A stretch of DNA of 64,000 nucleotides from Rhizobium sp. Root1334 (GCF_001426665.1 NZ_LMEY01000007.1:1-64000), one strand, 5' to 3'. Positions 35,461 to 44,465 are shown, counted from the stretch's first letter. Translations and numbers: made by a program. The notes: generated from the letters alone by a model not told the origin.

Positions 35461-35473
35461 AAACCTACGTATA
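35461..35473 (+). promoter_or_regulatory. STY-box-like dyad, copy 2
   Basis: AAAC-CTAC-GTATA lies 28 bases after the hydrolase stop, with no protein gene downstream on the same strand before the terminator at 35600. It may drive the candidate small RNA that follows. Confidence 0.45.
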
Positions 35474-35499
35474 GTGTTATTGGAGGGCGCAATCAGGTA

Positions 35500-35634
35500 T
35501 CTTCTAAGTGTCGATATCGCGATCCCCTCCCAGCGATACTGACCAAAACCTCGGTTCTCCGCCCCCTCCGCCGAGGACGTGGATGTCAAATCCACCAGTG
35601 GGCCGTCTTTCCTCGGAAGACGGCCCCTTTTTCG
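35500..35634 (+). ncRNA. Candidate small RNA with three hairpins
   Basis: Three stem-loops follow one another. The first is CCTCGG (35549-35554) with CCGAGG (35571-35576), around a 16-base C-rich loop that contains CCCCCTCC, an anti-Shine-Dalgarno-like sequence. The second is GTGGAT-GTCAA-ATCCAC (35579-35595). The third is an intrinsic terminator. A regulatory dyad lies upstream and no ORF fits the interval. C-rich loops exposed for pairing with ribosome sites are typical of alphaproteobacterial trans-acting RNAs. The 5' end is a guess. Confidence 0.45.
35600..35634 (+). terminator. Rho-independent terminator
   Basis: GGGCCGTCTT pairs with AAGACGGCCC across a short loop, followed directly by CTTTTT. 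The 10-bp GC-rich stem and T run are a strong intrinsic terminator on the plus strand. Confidence 0.85.
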
Positions 35635-35808
35635 CATAACGTTTTGGAGGCAGTCAGGCGGAGCCGTTAACGCGCATCACCGTCCACCTCTATTCTTTGA
35701 AGCCAGTGGACCCGCTCACCAGTAACCACAGCGCGGCTTCCAAGGCATGCGAACATTGCCTGAGATAGCATGTCAAAAAAAGCTAACGGCAGTGAATCTA
35801 TTAGCACC

Positions 35809-36246
35809 TCATCCCTGCCTGTTGCGAAGGCGTTCCGCATAACCGGCACCGAGATGGCCGACGTTCACAGGGAAGATTTTCTGCAAGCCGTCGCCAAGTT
35901 CCTCCGCTGTCACCCAGCCTTTACCGGTTGCGTCGAGCTTCGCCCATTTACTTTCACTATAGGCGGTGTCGTGCGGTGTTCCATTCATTTCCGCTAGACG
36001 TGACTGCCCATCCATGAACTCGCTTTTGGTGACCTTTCCGTCCTTGTCGTTGTCTGCCCAGTCGAGTGCTTGTTTTGACATGCGGGCGTGGAAGTCTGCA
36101 ATCAATTCCTGATCACTCCGGACGGCGGGAATCTTGGGCGCATTCACCTGAACTGCACCACCCATTTTCGCGTCAGCGATGGACGGCCCTTTTCGCGGCG
36201 AGGAAGCCAACAGGCTGTAGATGGAATTGTCAGATCCGACTCTCAT
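35809..36246 (-). CDS. EF-hand domain protein
   Basis: The 145-residue protein has a canonical calcium-binding loop DNDKDGKVTKSE at 65-76 with acidic residues at positions 1, 3, 5 and 12. A second, degenerate loop (DATGKGWVTAEE) follows about 35 residues later, giving the usual EF-hand pair. No signal peptide or membrane segment is obvious. An AAGGA ribosome site precedes the start. It could be a calcium buffer or sensor; no partner is evident. It converges with the candidate small RNA. Confidence 0.8.
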   Translation of the reverse strand: MRVGSDNSIYSLLASSPRKGPSIADAKMGGAVQVNAPKIPAVRSDQELIADFHARMSKQALDWADNDKDGKVTKSEFMDGQSRLAEMNGTPHDTAYSESKWAKLDATGKGWVTAEELGDGLQKIFPVNVGHLGAGYAERLRNRQG

Positions 36247-36845
36247 TAATTTATCCTTTTCGTTGCGGGGATACCGGCCATAGGCTGGGCATAGGCGCTT
36301 GTGTCAAGCTTGCCGAATACGGCTATTTGGCTCTAATGTTGCAACTGCAACCAATTCCATTCGATTTAAGCGGAGTCGTCACCTGAGGCCGTCTTGAGAG
36401 CACCCGCCGCGCCTCATGACCACACAAACGACGGTCTATATGGCCGAGCCGCTTGATGGCATCCTGCCAAACCATTCAAATCCTATGGCAACGCATACGC
36501 AAAAATCCACTCTCATCCGGAACACAGTTGAATCGATGGCGGAGGTGTCCGCCAGAATCAAAATGCGGTACGTCGCGAACTGCCGTCGGACCGACCTCGA
36601 GTATGGGGATCGTTCAGCATCCGCTCTCGGGGTAGGCACGACTGTTCGTTGAGGCTGCAGCAGCACACAGTGAGGCGTGAAACCATCCTCTGCGGATCCA
36701 ATCGCGTACCGCCGACGTCAATGGTTTCAGGTGCAGCGCAGACACTGTTAGCAGCTCGCTACCCGGCAAGCCATTTAACGGAAAACTGACGACGAAGTGC
36801 AATCTGCGGCTTGACGCGAGATGATCGCACCGGCGTTAAAATCTT
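36247..36845. other. Intergenic region, no gene recognised
   Basis: About 600 bases between the EF-hand gene and the 3' end of the first sensor kinase. Short open frames lack protein-like sequence. No clear terminator or repeat was seen. Confidence 0.35.
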
Positions 36846-39029
36846 TCAGGCCGTTGGCAGAGTGAACGAGAAGGTCGCACCGCTTGGGACGGATGGTTCA
36901 ACCCACAAACTTCCTCCATGTGACTCGACAATCGAGCGGCAGATTGCAAGGCCCATCCCCATCCCCTGTTCTCCCTTTGTCGTAAAGAACGGTTCGAAAA
37001 CGCGTTCCGGATATTCTACGCCCGGTCCGACATCGCTGACGTCCACCCGGACTGATTCTTCGAAGCGATAGGCAGTGAGGCTTAGCCGCTTTCCTTCAAT
37101 GGGCAAATCCATAGCCTCAAGCCCATTTCTAATCAGATTGGTGAGCACCTGCTGAATCTGCACTCGGTCCACTGCCACGAGTGGAAGATGTGCGTTGATA
37201 TCGATAGACATGACGGTGTGCCGTCGAGAGGCCTCCTCCGCAAGCAGATCACGTGCTTCAAGTATAAGCTCGGCCAATGCCGCGGTCTCGCGAGACTCGT
37301 CAGTACGCCTGAACAGCGCACGCACACGCTTTACCGTTTCTACCGCTGTTGCAGCGCTTCGGGTTACACGATCCAGTGCCACTTTTGCCCGTTCGAGGTT
37401 GGGTGGATCGCTGCTTAGCCAGCGCTCACACGCATCGGAGCTTGATACCAGCGCGGCAAGCGGTTGACCAACTTCATGTGCGATGGACGCCGAAAGTTCA
37501 GCCAGACTAGCCGCTTGGCTCGCGCGGGTGTATTTTTCATGGGCTCGCCGTAGTTGCTCTTGGGAGCGAACCTGATCCTCAATATCGAAGCACACGCCAT
37601 TCCATTGGACGATGGTGCCGTCCTCCTTCCGCATTGCCGCAACACGCATCTCAACCCAACGAAATTGACCATCGAAACGGCGCATCCGGTGCTTGAATGC
37701 AAAGGACGTACCTGTCGTCAATGCAGTGAGGAAGGTCTGCTCTAGGGCAGGGCGCTCGTCGGGATGAACGATCGCGTCAAGTACGACCGTCAGCCGCTTT
37801 TTGCCCTCGACATCTCTTTGATCGACGTCGAACCCAAGAAAATCGCGAAACTGCTGGCTGAAGTAGATTGGCTCACCGTTCTCAGCTGTGCACCAGATGA
37901 GGGCCGGGACGGTCTCGATCAATTGGCGTAGAGAGCGCTCGCTTTCGCGGAGTGCACTTTCCGTTCGCTTGTACACATCAATGTCGATCGAGGTGCCATA
38001 CCAGCCGGTGATGCGGCCAGAAGGATCGGTGGTAGGGCAGGCGGCGATCCTGTGCCATACATAAAGCCCCGTCGTTCTCAACATTCGATACTCGATATGC
38101 CAATGTTCGCCCGTTCTGAGGGAGTGCCGAAATGTCTCGGCCGCGCGCGGATAATCGTCCGGATGCACTCCCAAGCTCCAGCCATTGTCTCCACCATCAA
38201 TAAATCGCTTGTCGCTCAACGGTCGATTCAAATCATTGAGCGCCATGCCGATCGCTACCTGGCCAGACGGAGTGACGTAGGTGAACTGCGCTTCCGCGTT
38301 CAGCGCCCATGCTTTGCCGTACAAGCTTTCAATGACCTTGGCCGCCCGGATTGCTTCCGCAGTCTCTCCGACCGGTCCCATCTTCAGCCACCGCTCGTCT
38401 GGATCGGATACCATCGGATCGACGTTTACGCTGACCCCATAGCCTGGTTCGGCTTTCATCTCCGTCCAGCGATATTGTCCGTTGCTTTGACGCTGCCTGT
38501 ATTTGAAAACCTGTGGGACGCCGGTCCAAAAAGCATACGCGGCAGCGTGTGACGCCGCCGCACGGTCTTCGGGGTGAACGATGCCGAGCGAGGGATGGAC
38601 GTCTCGGTCTTCCCCCACCCCTGACGGTTTAGCTAGCGTAGGGTCGCTCGCTTGAACCGCTCGCATGGCCTTGGCCCGGATCGCTTCGCAGACCAGAAAC
38701 GATAAACCGAATAGGGCGACGGCGGACCACGTCAAAGACGCCGCTGCAGCATCTCGCTGAGCTCCCGCTATAACTAAAGAAACAACGAATCCAAAACACA
38801 AGAAGGGTCGAAAAATCTCTCTAAGGCGGTCATCAGAGACAACGAATGCGGCCACTAGCGGACACAGTAGTCCCAAGAGAGTGTGTGTGGACCACGCGAC
38901 CGCGGTACCTGCGATTACGGCGGCGAAGGTGATGACGAACGGCGTCTGAAGTCTGGCAGCGATCCATCCGATCGCACCGGGAGCCTTTTTTGGCCCTGGC
39001 GGGTTCTTGCCTAGATGGATTTCTGACAT
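36846..39029 (-). CDS. PAS-domain sensor histidine kinase, membrane-bound
   Basis: The 727-residue kinase has three to four hydrophobic segments near the N-terminus (about 29-120). Several PAS/PAC modules follow (about 150-230, 235-360 and 370-490, with PAC-like endings GWYGTSIDIDVYK and WNGVCFDIEDQ). The transmitter domain has the phospho-acceptor His near 518 (SIAHEVGQPLAAL), N box NLIRNGLEAM and G boxes VGPGV and GMGMGLAICRSIVE, of the FixL-like HWE-free class. ATG 39029 follows an AAGG ribosome site; upstream in-frame codons are unlikely. No regulator gene is adjacent, so its partner is probably one of the FixJ-type regulators nearby. Confidence 0.88.
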   Translation of the reverse strand: MSEIHLGKNPPGPKKAPGAIGWIAARLQTPFVITFAAVIAGTAVAWSTHTLLGLLCPLVAAFVVSDDRLREIFRPFLCFGFVVSLVIAGAQRDAAAASLTWSAVALFGLSFLVCEAIRAKAMRAVQASDPTLAKPSGVGEDRDVHPSLGIVHPEDRAAASHAAAYAFWTGVPQVFKYRQRQSNGQYRWTEMKAEPGYGVSVNVDPMVSDPDERWLKMGPVGETAEAIRAAKVIESLYGKAWALNAEAQFTYVTPSGQVAIGMALNDLNRPLSDKRFIDGGDNGWSLGVHPDDYPRAAETFRHSLRTGEHWHIEYRMLRTTGLYVWHRIAACPTTDPSGRITGWYGTSIDIDVYKRTESALRESERSLRQLIETVPALIWCTAENGEPIYFSQQFRDFLGFDVDQRDVEGKKRLTVVLDAIVHPDERPALEQTFLTALTTGTSFAFKHRMRRFDGQFRWVEMRVAAMRKEDGTIVQWNGVCFDIEDQVRSQEQLRRAHEKYTRASQAASLAELSASIAHEVGQPLAALVSSSDACERWLSSDPPNLERAKVALDRVTRSAATAVETVKRVRALFRRTDESRETAALAELILEARDLLAEEASRRHTVMSIDINAHLPLVAVDRVQIQQVLTNLIRNGLEAMDLPIEGKRLSLTAYRFEESVRVDVSDVGPGVEYPERVFEPFFTTKGEQGMGMGLAICRSIVESHGGSLWVEPSVPSGATFSFTLPTA

Positions 39030-39357
39030 AACAGACCTTCCCCAAAAGCTTCGCCATGCGGGCCAAAATAACGCATTTCCGTGGGATAGACCAACCCCAC
39101 ATTCGGTTTGGGTGAACGGAGAGGATGCCGCGCAGCACGGAAGCACGCTCCTGCGCCCGGGATTGCGGAGAGTTTGATTTGCTCCGGCCAGCCCCTTGAC
39201 GATGCGGTGTTTGCCGGCTTTGACAAGGCCTTAGCCTTCACTTCACGTCATCCATGTTCAGCGGCCGAGAATCGCCACCCCGACGCACATTATAATGGAC
39301 GAGGAATACCTTATGTGCCGCTCAGGGGGCTAATGCGGCGACAGCCCAAGTCGTATT

Positions 39358-39378
39358 TCTCCGAAATCAGAACGGAGA
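39358..39378 (+). promoter_or_regulatory. Hairpin covering the SDR ribosome site
   Basis: TCTCCG (39358-39363) pairs perfectly with CGGAGA (39373-39378), which contains the GGAG ribosome site of the SDR gene starting at 39388. Such a hairpin could limit translation. Only the pairing is seen. Confidence 0.35.
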
Positions 39379-39387
39379 TAAATATCA

Positions 39388-40134
39388 ATGCGATTACTCG
39401 ACGATAAAGTAGCAATTATAACTGGAGGCAATAGCGGGATCGGCAAGGCAACCGCCAAGCTCTTTGCTAAGGAGGGGGCCCAAGTCGTCATCACTGGTCG
39501 TCGACAGGAGGTGCTCGACCTGGCGGTAAAAGAAATCGGACACGGTGCTGTCGGCGTCTGCGGCGACGTTGCAGCAAATGATTTTCACCAGCGTCTCGCT
39601 GATAGCGTCGGTAAGTGGTTTGGAGGCGTCGACGTATATTTCGCGAACGCCGGCATCATCAAGCTCGAGGCTTCAGCAGCGGTTTCCGAAATCGGATACG
39701 ACGAGCATTTCGCCGTCAACACCCGAGGCGTTTTCTTCGGGGTCCAGGCCATCTCGCCCCTGATCCGTGACGGAGGGAACATCATCGTGACAAGCTCGCT
39801 GGCGGCTACCAAAATCTTACCCCAGCACACACTATATGCAGGATCAAAGGCCGCGATGGCAGCCTTCGCCCGCAATTGGGCGATTGAGTTCAAGGAACGA
39901 CGCATCCGCGTCAACATCCTAAGCCCAGGACCGGTGGAGACAGAAATCCTGACGAAGCTCGGTATCGCCGAAGCAGATCGCCCAGGATTCGAAGCGCACA
40001 TGGCTGACCTGATCCCGGCCGGAAGGATGGGGCGGCCAGAGGAGCTGGCGGAGGCCGCTCTGTTCCTGGCAGCGAAGGGTACCTTCGTTAATGGTGTCGA
40101 ACTGATTGTCGACGGCGGCATGTCGCTGGCCTGA
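39388..40134 (+). CDS. SDR family oxidoreductase
   Basis: The 248-residue classical short-chain dehydrogenase has the cofactor motif TGGNSGIG at 12-19, FANAGI, a catalytic Ser in VTSSLA, YAGSK (Tyr150, Lys154), and SPGPVETE followed by the usual FVNGVELIVDGGMS ending. Arg residues after the first strand (TGRRQE) suggest NADP. It resembles the 'SDR/glucose 1-dehydrogenase-like' group; the substrate is unknown. It is followed by its own terminator and forms a single-gene unit. Confidence 0.9.
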   Translation: MRLLDDKVAIITGGNSGIGKATAKLFAKEGAQVVITGRRQEVLDLAVKEIGHGAVGVCGDVAANDFHQRLADSVGKWFGGVDVYFANAGIIKLEASAAVSEIGYDEHFAVNTRGVFFGVQAISPLIRDGGNIIVTSSLAATKILPQHTLYAGSKAAMAAFARNWAIEFKERRIRVNILSPGPVETEILTKLGIAEADRPGFEAHMADLIPAGRMGRPEELAEAALFLAAKGTFVNGVELIVDGGMSLA

Positions 40135-40153
40135 GTTGAAAAGGACGAAGGGG

Positions 40154-40185
40154 CCGACGCGGAACTTTGCGTCGGTCTTCTTTTA
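40154..40185 (+). terminator. Rho-independent terminator after SDR gene
   Basis: CCGACGC-(8)-GCGTCGG followed by TCTTCTTTTAT, 20 bases after the SDR stop. Confidence 0.75.
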
Positions 40186-40747
40186 TATTCGGTCCCCGGG
40201 TCGATTTGACCGACTGTGAGCGAATGTCAGTAATTTACAGGTCTGATGAGACTTCCGGTCCCGAGGCCCGCCTGGACGGCTGATATCCCGTCCGTTTCCT
40301 TCCTTGAGAATAGCAACTCCCCACGGGACGCCGCGATATATTAGTTCGGCCCTTACTTGCATCGCAAAAAATAACTTTGAATGATTGTCGGGTCGGTCTC
40401 CGATATGGAGAGCATGGCAAGTCACGGCCGTATGACGCCGGCAAAAATCCGATAGAACAGGCAAAGCTGGCGCAGAGTGTTCTCCATATGCACGGTCGAA
40501 CTCGTGGGGCCGGCATGGCTGCTGTCCGACCAGTGCATACACCAGGCTGACAGGCGCTGCTCGATAAAGCCACCTACGCTCGTTCGCCGGAAGTCACATA
40601 CTTACGTTTGGGTTGAATGGAGCCCCTGCGTGGAAGCAGAATAGATAGCCGCCGTTCGTGACGAAGTCGATTTCTCGACGGGTCGCTCCTGACGTTCGTC
40701 TGCAAGCGGCTAGCCCAGTTTGTTTCAGGTGATCAAAAGGAATCCAA
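40186..40747. other. Intergenic region, mostly unassigned
   Basis: About 560 bases. Open frames on the minus strand (about 40183-40573) lack similarity I recognise. A weak STY-box-like sequence ACTTACGTTTGGGT at 40600-40613 lies about 135 bases before the next gene. Confidence 0.35.
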
Positions 40748-41527
40748 ATGCGTAAGAGCGCCAAACTTCTCGCCGCTGCAGCGTTGTCTGCAGCGACGTC
40801 TCTCTCCGTCCATGCAGAGACAATTAAGCCGACAATTGTGCTTGTCCATGGCGCTTTTGCCGATTCCTCGAGCTGGAACCATGTCATCTCCCGCCTTGAA
40901 AAGGATGGGTACCCGGTGCTGGCCGTCGCCAATCCCCTGCGCGGCGTTACGAGCGATGGAGCCTACGTGGCCGGCATCCTGAGAGGCATAAAGACACCCG
41001 TCGTGCTCGTTGGACATTCCTACGGCGGCTCGGTGATCAGTGACGCAGCCACTTCTGCATCGAACGTGAAGGCACTCGTTTTTGTGGCGGCCTTTGCACC
41101 GGAGCCTGGGGAGTCCGCGGTCGCACTGTCCGGTAAAAACCCTGGCAGCACTCTCGGCCCGACACTTGCAGAGCCGGTTGCGCTACCTAGCGGGGCAAAA
41201 GATCTATATATCGACCAAAAGAAATTTCCGGAACAGTTTGCGGCCGACGTGCCACGTACCACCGCACGCCTGATGGCGGTAGCTCAGCGCCCTATCACTG
41301 ACACCGCATTAGCGGAGCCAGCTCCAAAAGCGGCCTGGCAAACGATTCCGTCCTGGTTTGTATACGGTCAAGCTGACAAAAACATTCCGCCGGTTACTCT
41401 GAGGTGGATGGCGGAACGCGCCAAGTCCAAGAGAACTGTTGCGATCGATGGGGCGTCTCATGTCGTGATGATCTCTCATCCGGGCGAGGTTACCAAACTC
41501 ATAGAAGAGGCTGCGACGGCAAAATGA
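40748..41527 (+). CDS. Exported alpha/beta hydrolase
   Basis: The 259-residue protein has a Sec signal peptide (cleavage after SLSVHA) and a compact alpha/beta hydrolase fold: IVLVHGAFADSSSW, nucleophile GHSYGG (Ser91), acid in YGQADKNIPP and His in DGASHVVMISHP. It belongs to the salicylate-esterase-like 'alpha/beta hydrolase_6' group. An AAGGA ribosome site precedes the ATG. It lies upstream of the FixJ-type regulator genes in the same orientation. Confidence 0.85.
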   Translation: MRKSAKLLAAAALSAATSLSVHAETIKPTIVLVHGAFADSSSWNHVISRLEKDGYPVLAVANPLRGVTSDGAYVAGILRGIKTPVVLVGHSYGGSVISDAATSASNVKALVFVAAFAPEPGESAVALSGKNPGSTLGPTLAEPVALPSGAKDLYIDQKKFPEQFAADVPRTTARLMAVAQRPITDTALAEPAPKAAWQTIPSWFVYGQADKNIPPVTLRWMAERAKSKRTVAIDGASHVVMISHPGEVTKLIEEAATAK

Positions 41528-41624
41528 GCCGAGATGTTCGGAGGCGGGCCTGGGTTCGCCTCCGACAAATGGTTCGTTACGTGACAGGTCAGACACCATG
41601 GTGGACGGCGACTGCAAGCCCATA

Positions 41625-41637
41625 GAACCTTCGTATA
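41625..41637 (+). promoter_or_regulatory. STY-box-like dyad, copy 3
   Basis: GAAC-CTTC-GTATA lies 76 bases before the GTG of the FixJ-type regulator gene, followed by GGT as in copy 1, consistent with autoregulation. Confidence 0.45.
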
Positions 41638-41713
41638 GGTGGGGGTGCGTATCGGCGGTGTTATGATTGCGTCGCTGCGCATGCTCGTCTTGAGAAGCAG
41701 CTAGGAGCGAGAC

Positions 41714-42364
41714 GTGCAGCCGACAGATCTACAGCATGACACCCACCTTCCGACGATCTCCATCGTCGACGATGATGCAGCGCTCCGACTGTCGTTGGTG
41801 GATTTGTTCGAGTCATTGGAAATACGCGCGATGCCTTATGGAAGCGGCGATGATTTCCTTTCGCGCGCGGACCTCGGAAAAGCGGGGTGCGTTCTTCTGG
41901 ATATCCACATGCCAGGCATGAACGGCCTCGACATTCAAAAGCAACTCGCCGCCATCGAATGCATGCTGCCGATCGTCTTCATGACGGGTGATGCGACGGT
42001 ACCTATGAGCGTCCAGGCTATGAAGCGTGGTGCGAGCGATTTTCTTTTGAAACCTTTGGATCGCCCTGCACTTGTGGGTGCGACGGACCGCGCGATTCAG
42101 TTGAATGCAGCAAAGCGCGCCGCTGCAGTGGAACGCGAGATCACCATATCCGCGATACGGACGCTGACGCCTCGGGAACGCGAGGTCATGAGACATGTTG
42201 CGATGGGAAGGTTGAACAAGCAGATCGCCCACGAATTAGCAGTGAGCGAAATGATGATCAAAATCCATCGGAGCCGAATGATGAGAAAAATGCATGTCGG
42301 TTCGCTCGCCGAACTCGTCAAAAAACTGGACATGGCTTCCAAAGAATACGACGTATATCTGTAG
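41714..42364 (+). CDS. FixJ-type response regulator (receiver + LuxR HTH)
   Basis: The 216-residue regulator has acidic pocket VDDD at 18-21, phospho-acceptor Asp63 (LLDIHMPGMNG), the conserved Lys in FLLKP near 113 and a C-terminal NarL/FixJ helix-turn-helix (LTPREREVMRHVAMGRLNKQ, then SEMMIKIHRSRMMRKM). The GTG start has an AGGAGCGAG ribosome site. A single-domain receiver gene follows 59 bases later, the same pairing as at 54-55 kb. Its DNA-binding helix is very similar to those of the other two FixJ-type regulators in the window, so overlapping targets are likely. Confidence 0.9.
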   Translation: MQPTDLQHDTHLPTISIVDDDAALRLSLVDLFESLEIRAMPYGSGDDFLSRADLGKAGCVLLDIHMPGMNGLDIQKQLAAIECMLPIVFMTGDATVPMSVQAMKRGASDFLLKPLDRPALVGATDRAIQLNAAKRAAAVEREITISAIRTLTPREREVMRHVAMGRLNKQIAHELAVSEMMIKIHRSRMMRKMHVGSLAELVKKLDMASKEYDVYL

Positions 42365-42423
42365 ATGATGCCGACGCTGGCAGGGGACAGCCGAGGTTTC
42401 CAGGAAAGAGTTCGCTCAAGCCC

Positions 42424-42795
42424 ATGCCAGCAGAAAAGTATACGACCATAGCAATCGTCGACGACGACCGGCATCTCCGGGAGTCTCTGCAAGACCTTTT
42501 GGAGACGGAAGGCATCGAGAGTAGGCTTTACGAGTCGGCCGAAGAATTCTTGTCTCAAAAGGGTCACGAGGGCGTCGATTGCATCCTTGCAGACGTGCGA
42601 ATGACCGGAATGTCCGGGATTGAGATGCTGCGCATTTTGCGATCGATGACGAAATGCCCGCCCGTTCTGATCATGACATCCTATGCAGATGACGGGATGC
42701 GTGCGACCGCGATGAGACACGGGGCCGAAGCATTCTTGGCGAAACCGATCGAGAGTAAACGACTGATTGAGTCCATAAGAACGGCAACGCACTGA
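42424..42795 (+). CDS. Single-domain response regulator (FixJ-receiver type)
   Basis: The 123-residue stand-alone receiver has VDDD at 12-15, phospho-acceptor Asp57 (ILADVRMTGMSG), Thr/Ser switch MTSYAD and Lys in FLAKPIES. It has no output domain. It probably acts as a phosphate sink or relay for the kinases of this region. Its nearest relative in the window is the receiver at 53927-54298, which also sits next to a FixJ-type regulator gene. Confidence 0.88.
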   Translation: MPAEKYTTIAIVDDDRHLRESLQDLLETEGIESRLYESAEEFLSQKGHEGVDCILADVRMTGMSGIEMLRILRSMTKCPPVLIMTSYADDGMRATAMRHGAEAFLAKPIESKRLIESIRTATH

Positions 42796-42804
42796 AGCTT
42801 CTCA

Positions 42805-43059
42805 CTATTTCCTCAACAGTTCGACCACCGAGCGAAGGTCCCGGTTCCCGCGCCCGGCCACGGCGCCGTCGCTCCCAATCTCGACCAACAGGAAGTCTTT
42901 ATCGGCCTTCGCCAAAGCGGCTTGAACGTCCGCGAATTCCACCTCCGTATCGATCACGACCAAGTGGGCCTCGTCCGATACAACTGTACCAAACTGTAAG
43001 AGCGCATACTTGGCTTCGAAAAGCTCGGCATCCGGCACATAGGCCAAAAATTTAGGCAT
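42805..43059 (-). CDS. Hypothetical small protein, 84 residues
   Basis: The product starts MPKFLAYVPDAELFEAKYAL and has an acidic alpha-beta character with an even spread of hydrophobic residues, so it should be a folded cytosolic protein. I recognise no family. An ACGAGGAG ribosome site supports ATG 43059. An STY-box-like dyad lies 27 bases upstream of the start, shared with the divergent membrane-protein gene. Confidence 0.65.
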   Translation of the reverse strand: MPKFLAYVPDAELFEAKYALLQFGTVVSDEAHLVVIDTEVEFADVQAALAKADKDFLLVEIGSDGAVAGRGNRDLRSVVELLRK

Positions 43060-43086
43060 CGATACTCCTCGTTTTACGCAGCGGCT

Positions 43087-43099
43087 TAAACGATGGTTT
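43087..43099 (-). promoter_or_regulatory. STY-box-like dyad, copy 4
   Basis: The minus strand reads AAAC-CATC-GTTTA, the closest copy to the STY core AAACCATGGTTTA. It lies between divergent genes (27 bases from one start, 61 from the other). Confidence 0.5.
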
Positions 43100-43160
43100 G
43101 GGAAGTTCTCTCCCCATAGCGGTGGTAGTTTTCTCTTCGGATTAATCGAAGGAGACGAAA

Positions 43161-43601
43161 ATGCAAGCGATCAAATATGGCATCTACGCCACGGTATGGT
43201 TCAACGTTCTGCTCGCTGGATGGCTTTCCATCCATATGCTCTATGACCCTGAAGGCTGGTACTACTTCGTACCGGGCGTCACCGATACCGGGTTCTTCAA
43301 TCAGCATTTTATCCGGGATATCGGCATCATTCAGGGCTTCATTGCTGCGGCATTCACCATTGGCATATTTAGGCTGGAGCGGCGGCTCGAACTCTGGGCC
43401 GCGGCGACGCTCTGGCTTATAGCGCACGCAGCATTTCATCTTTGGGAGGTTGCGGTCGGAATCTGCTCAGCTTCGGTTCTGGTGCGAGATTTTCCGGCGG
43501 TCAGCCTTCCGGCACTTTTCGGACTTGCGTCGACGATTTGGGCCTGCTCGCAGTCACAAGCCATTGCAGCATCCCGCAGGACTGCCGCGATGCGCATTTG
43601 A
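43161..43601 (+). CDS. Small integral membrane protein
   Basis: The 146-residue protein has four predicted transmembrane helices (about 5-27, 55-75, 80-105 and 112-135) with WYYFVPGVTDTGFFNQHFIRD between the first two. The layout is like small DoxX/DUF4345-type membrane proteins; I cannot name the family. A GAAGGAG ribosome site precedes the ATG. It is divergent from the 84-residue protein gene across a common regulatory dyad. Confidence 0.7.
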   Translation: MQAIKYGIYATVWFNVLLAGWLSIHMLYDPEGWYYFVPGVTDTGFFNQHFIRDIGIIQGFIAAAFTIGIFRLERRLELWAAATLWLIAHAAFHLWEVAVGICSASVLVRDFPAVSLPALFGLASTIWACSQSQAIAASRRTAAMRI

Positions 43602-43615
43602 AACGTGATAGCGGC

Positions 43616-43640
43616 CCCGGACCCTCTCGCGGTGTCCGGG
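43616..43640. terminator. Possible bidirectional hairpin between convergent genes
   Basis: CCCGGAC pairs with GTCCGGG across 11 bases in the 52-base gap between two convergent genes. No T run follows on either strand, so termination is uncertain. Confidence 0.35.
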
Positions 43641-43653
43641 TTCGCGCCCTTAC

Positions 43654-44409
43654 TTACCCATAGACCGTGCGCGTCAGCCAGTCATGAAACGTTAGCTTTC
43701 CCGATACCACTCCTGGATTCGGCAGCAGGCCCTGTCGAGCAAGCGATACGCCGAAGTATAGTGAGGCTGGATCGATCGCGACCGGCCGGTTGTCTTCTGT
43801 CACCGTGAGCAGTTCCCTAGCGAGCTCAACGAGTTCGGTGGGCTCCGGTCCTCCTAACTCTACAATCGAGTTGCGTGGCTCTGCGGTGGCGATGTTCGCC
43901 ATAAAGGTTGCTGCTTCGTCGGCGGCGATCGGCTGGAGCCGCAGGTCGGGCAGTCTTAGGTTGCCATCTAAGACGGAGGTATTCACAATTCCGCTGAAGA
44001 ACTCGAAAAACTGTGTCGAACGCACGATAGTATGCGCCAGACCGGACGCCCGGACAAGATTCTCCTGTACGAGCTTCGCCCGGAAGTAGTCATTTTCGAC
44101 AAGGTTGTCGGCGCCGACAACAGACAGTGCCAAGTAGTGGCGCACGCCGGCGGCTTTGGCGGAGGACAGCATTTGCTTTCCGGCCTGCTTGAAAAAGGCG
44201 AGCGCGTCGCCTTCGCCAAACGAGCCCGAATTTGTGACATCGATAACGACGTCAGCGCCTTCGAACGCAGCCTCAAGACCTTCGCCACTAAGAGCGTTCA
44301 CACCGAGCTTGCTCGAAGCTTCGACGACGTCCTCGCCGCCCCGTTCTAGGGTACGGACAATTTTCGCCCCCATCATTCCGCTTGCGCCAACTACCACGAT
44401 TTTCATCAT
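43654..44409 (-). CDS. NmrA-like NAD(P)-binding protein (atypical SDR)
   Basis: The 251-residue protein has an N-terminal Rossmann motif VVVGASGMMGAKIV and NmrA/SDR_a features (VIDVTNSGSF, HYLALSVVGAD, YFRAKLVQENLV with the atypical YxxxK, and TIVRSTQFFEF). It binds NAD(P) and is probably a redox sensor or an NAD(P)H:quinone reductase-like enzyme. There are two adjacent ATGs (44409 and 44406); GGAGCAT precedes them. It is paralogous to the gene at 45931-46692. An STY-box-like dyad lies 56 bases upstream. Confidence 0.85.
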   Translation of the reverse strand: MMKIVVVGASGMMGAKIVRTLERGGEDVVEASSKLGVNALSGEGLEAAFEGADVVIDVTNSGSFGEGDALAFFKQAGKQMLSSAKAAGVRHYLALSVVGADNLVENDYFRAKLVQENLVRASGLAHTIVRSTQFFEFFSGIVNTSVLDGNLRLPDLRLQPIAADEAATFMANIATAEPRNSIVELGGPEPTELVELARELLTVTEDNRPVAIDPASLYFGVSLARQGLLPNPGVVSGKLTFHDWLTRTVYG

Positions 44410-44465
44410 TATGCTCCATGGAACGTAAAGCGTGCGATACTAGGCGTTTCCACTGGGGGGTCGAT

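Noticed and set aside
35545..35600. tRNA-like 3' end or attachment site
   Set aside because: ATGTCAAATCCACCA resembles a T-arm, but no acceptor stem, D-arm or anticodon arm can be folded; it is explained by a simple hairpin.
40183..40573. Minus-strand ORFs in the SDR-hydrolase gap
   Set aside because: Two overlapping frames with equal length and no protein-like core or ribosome site.
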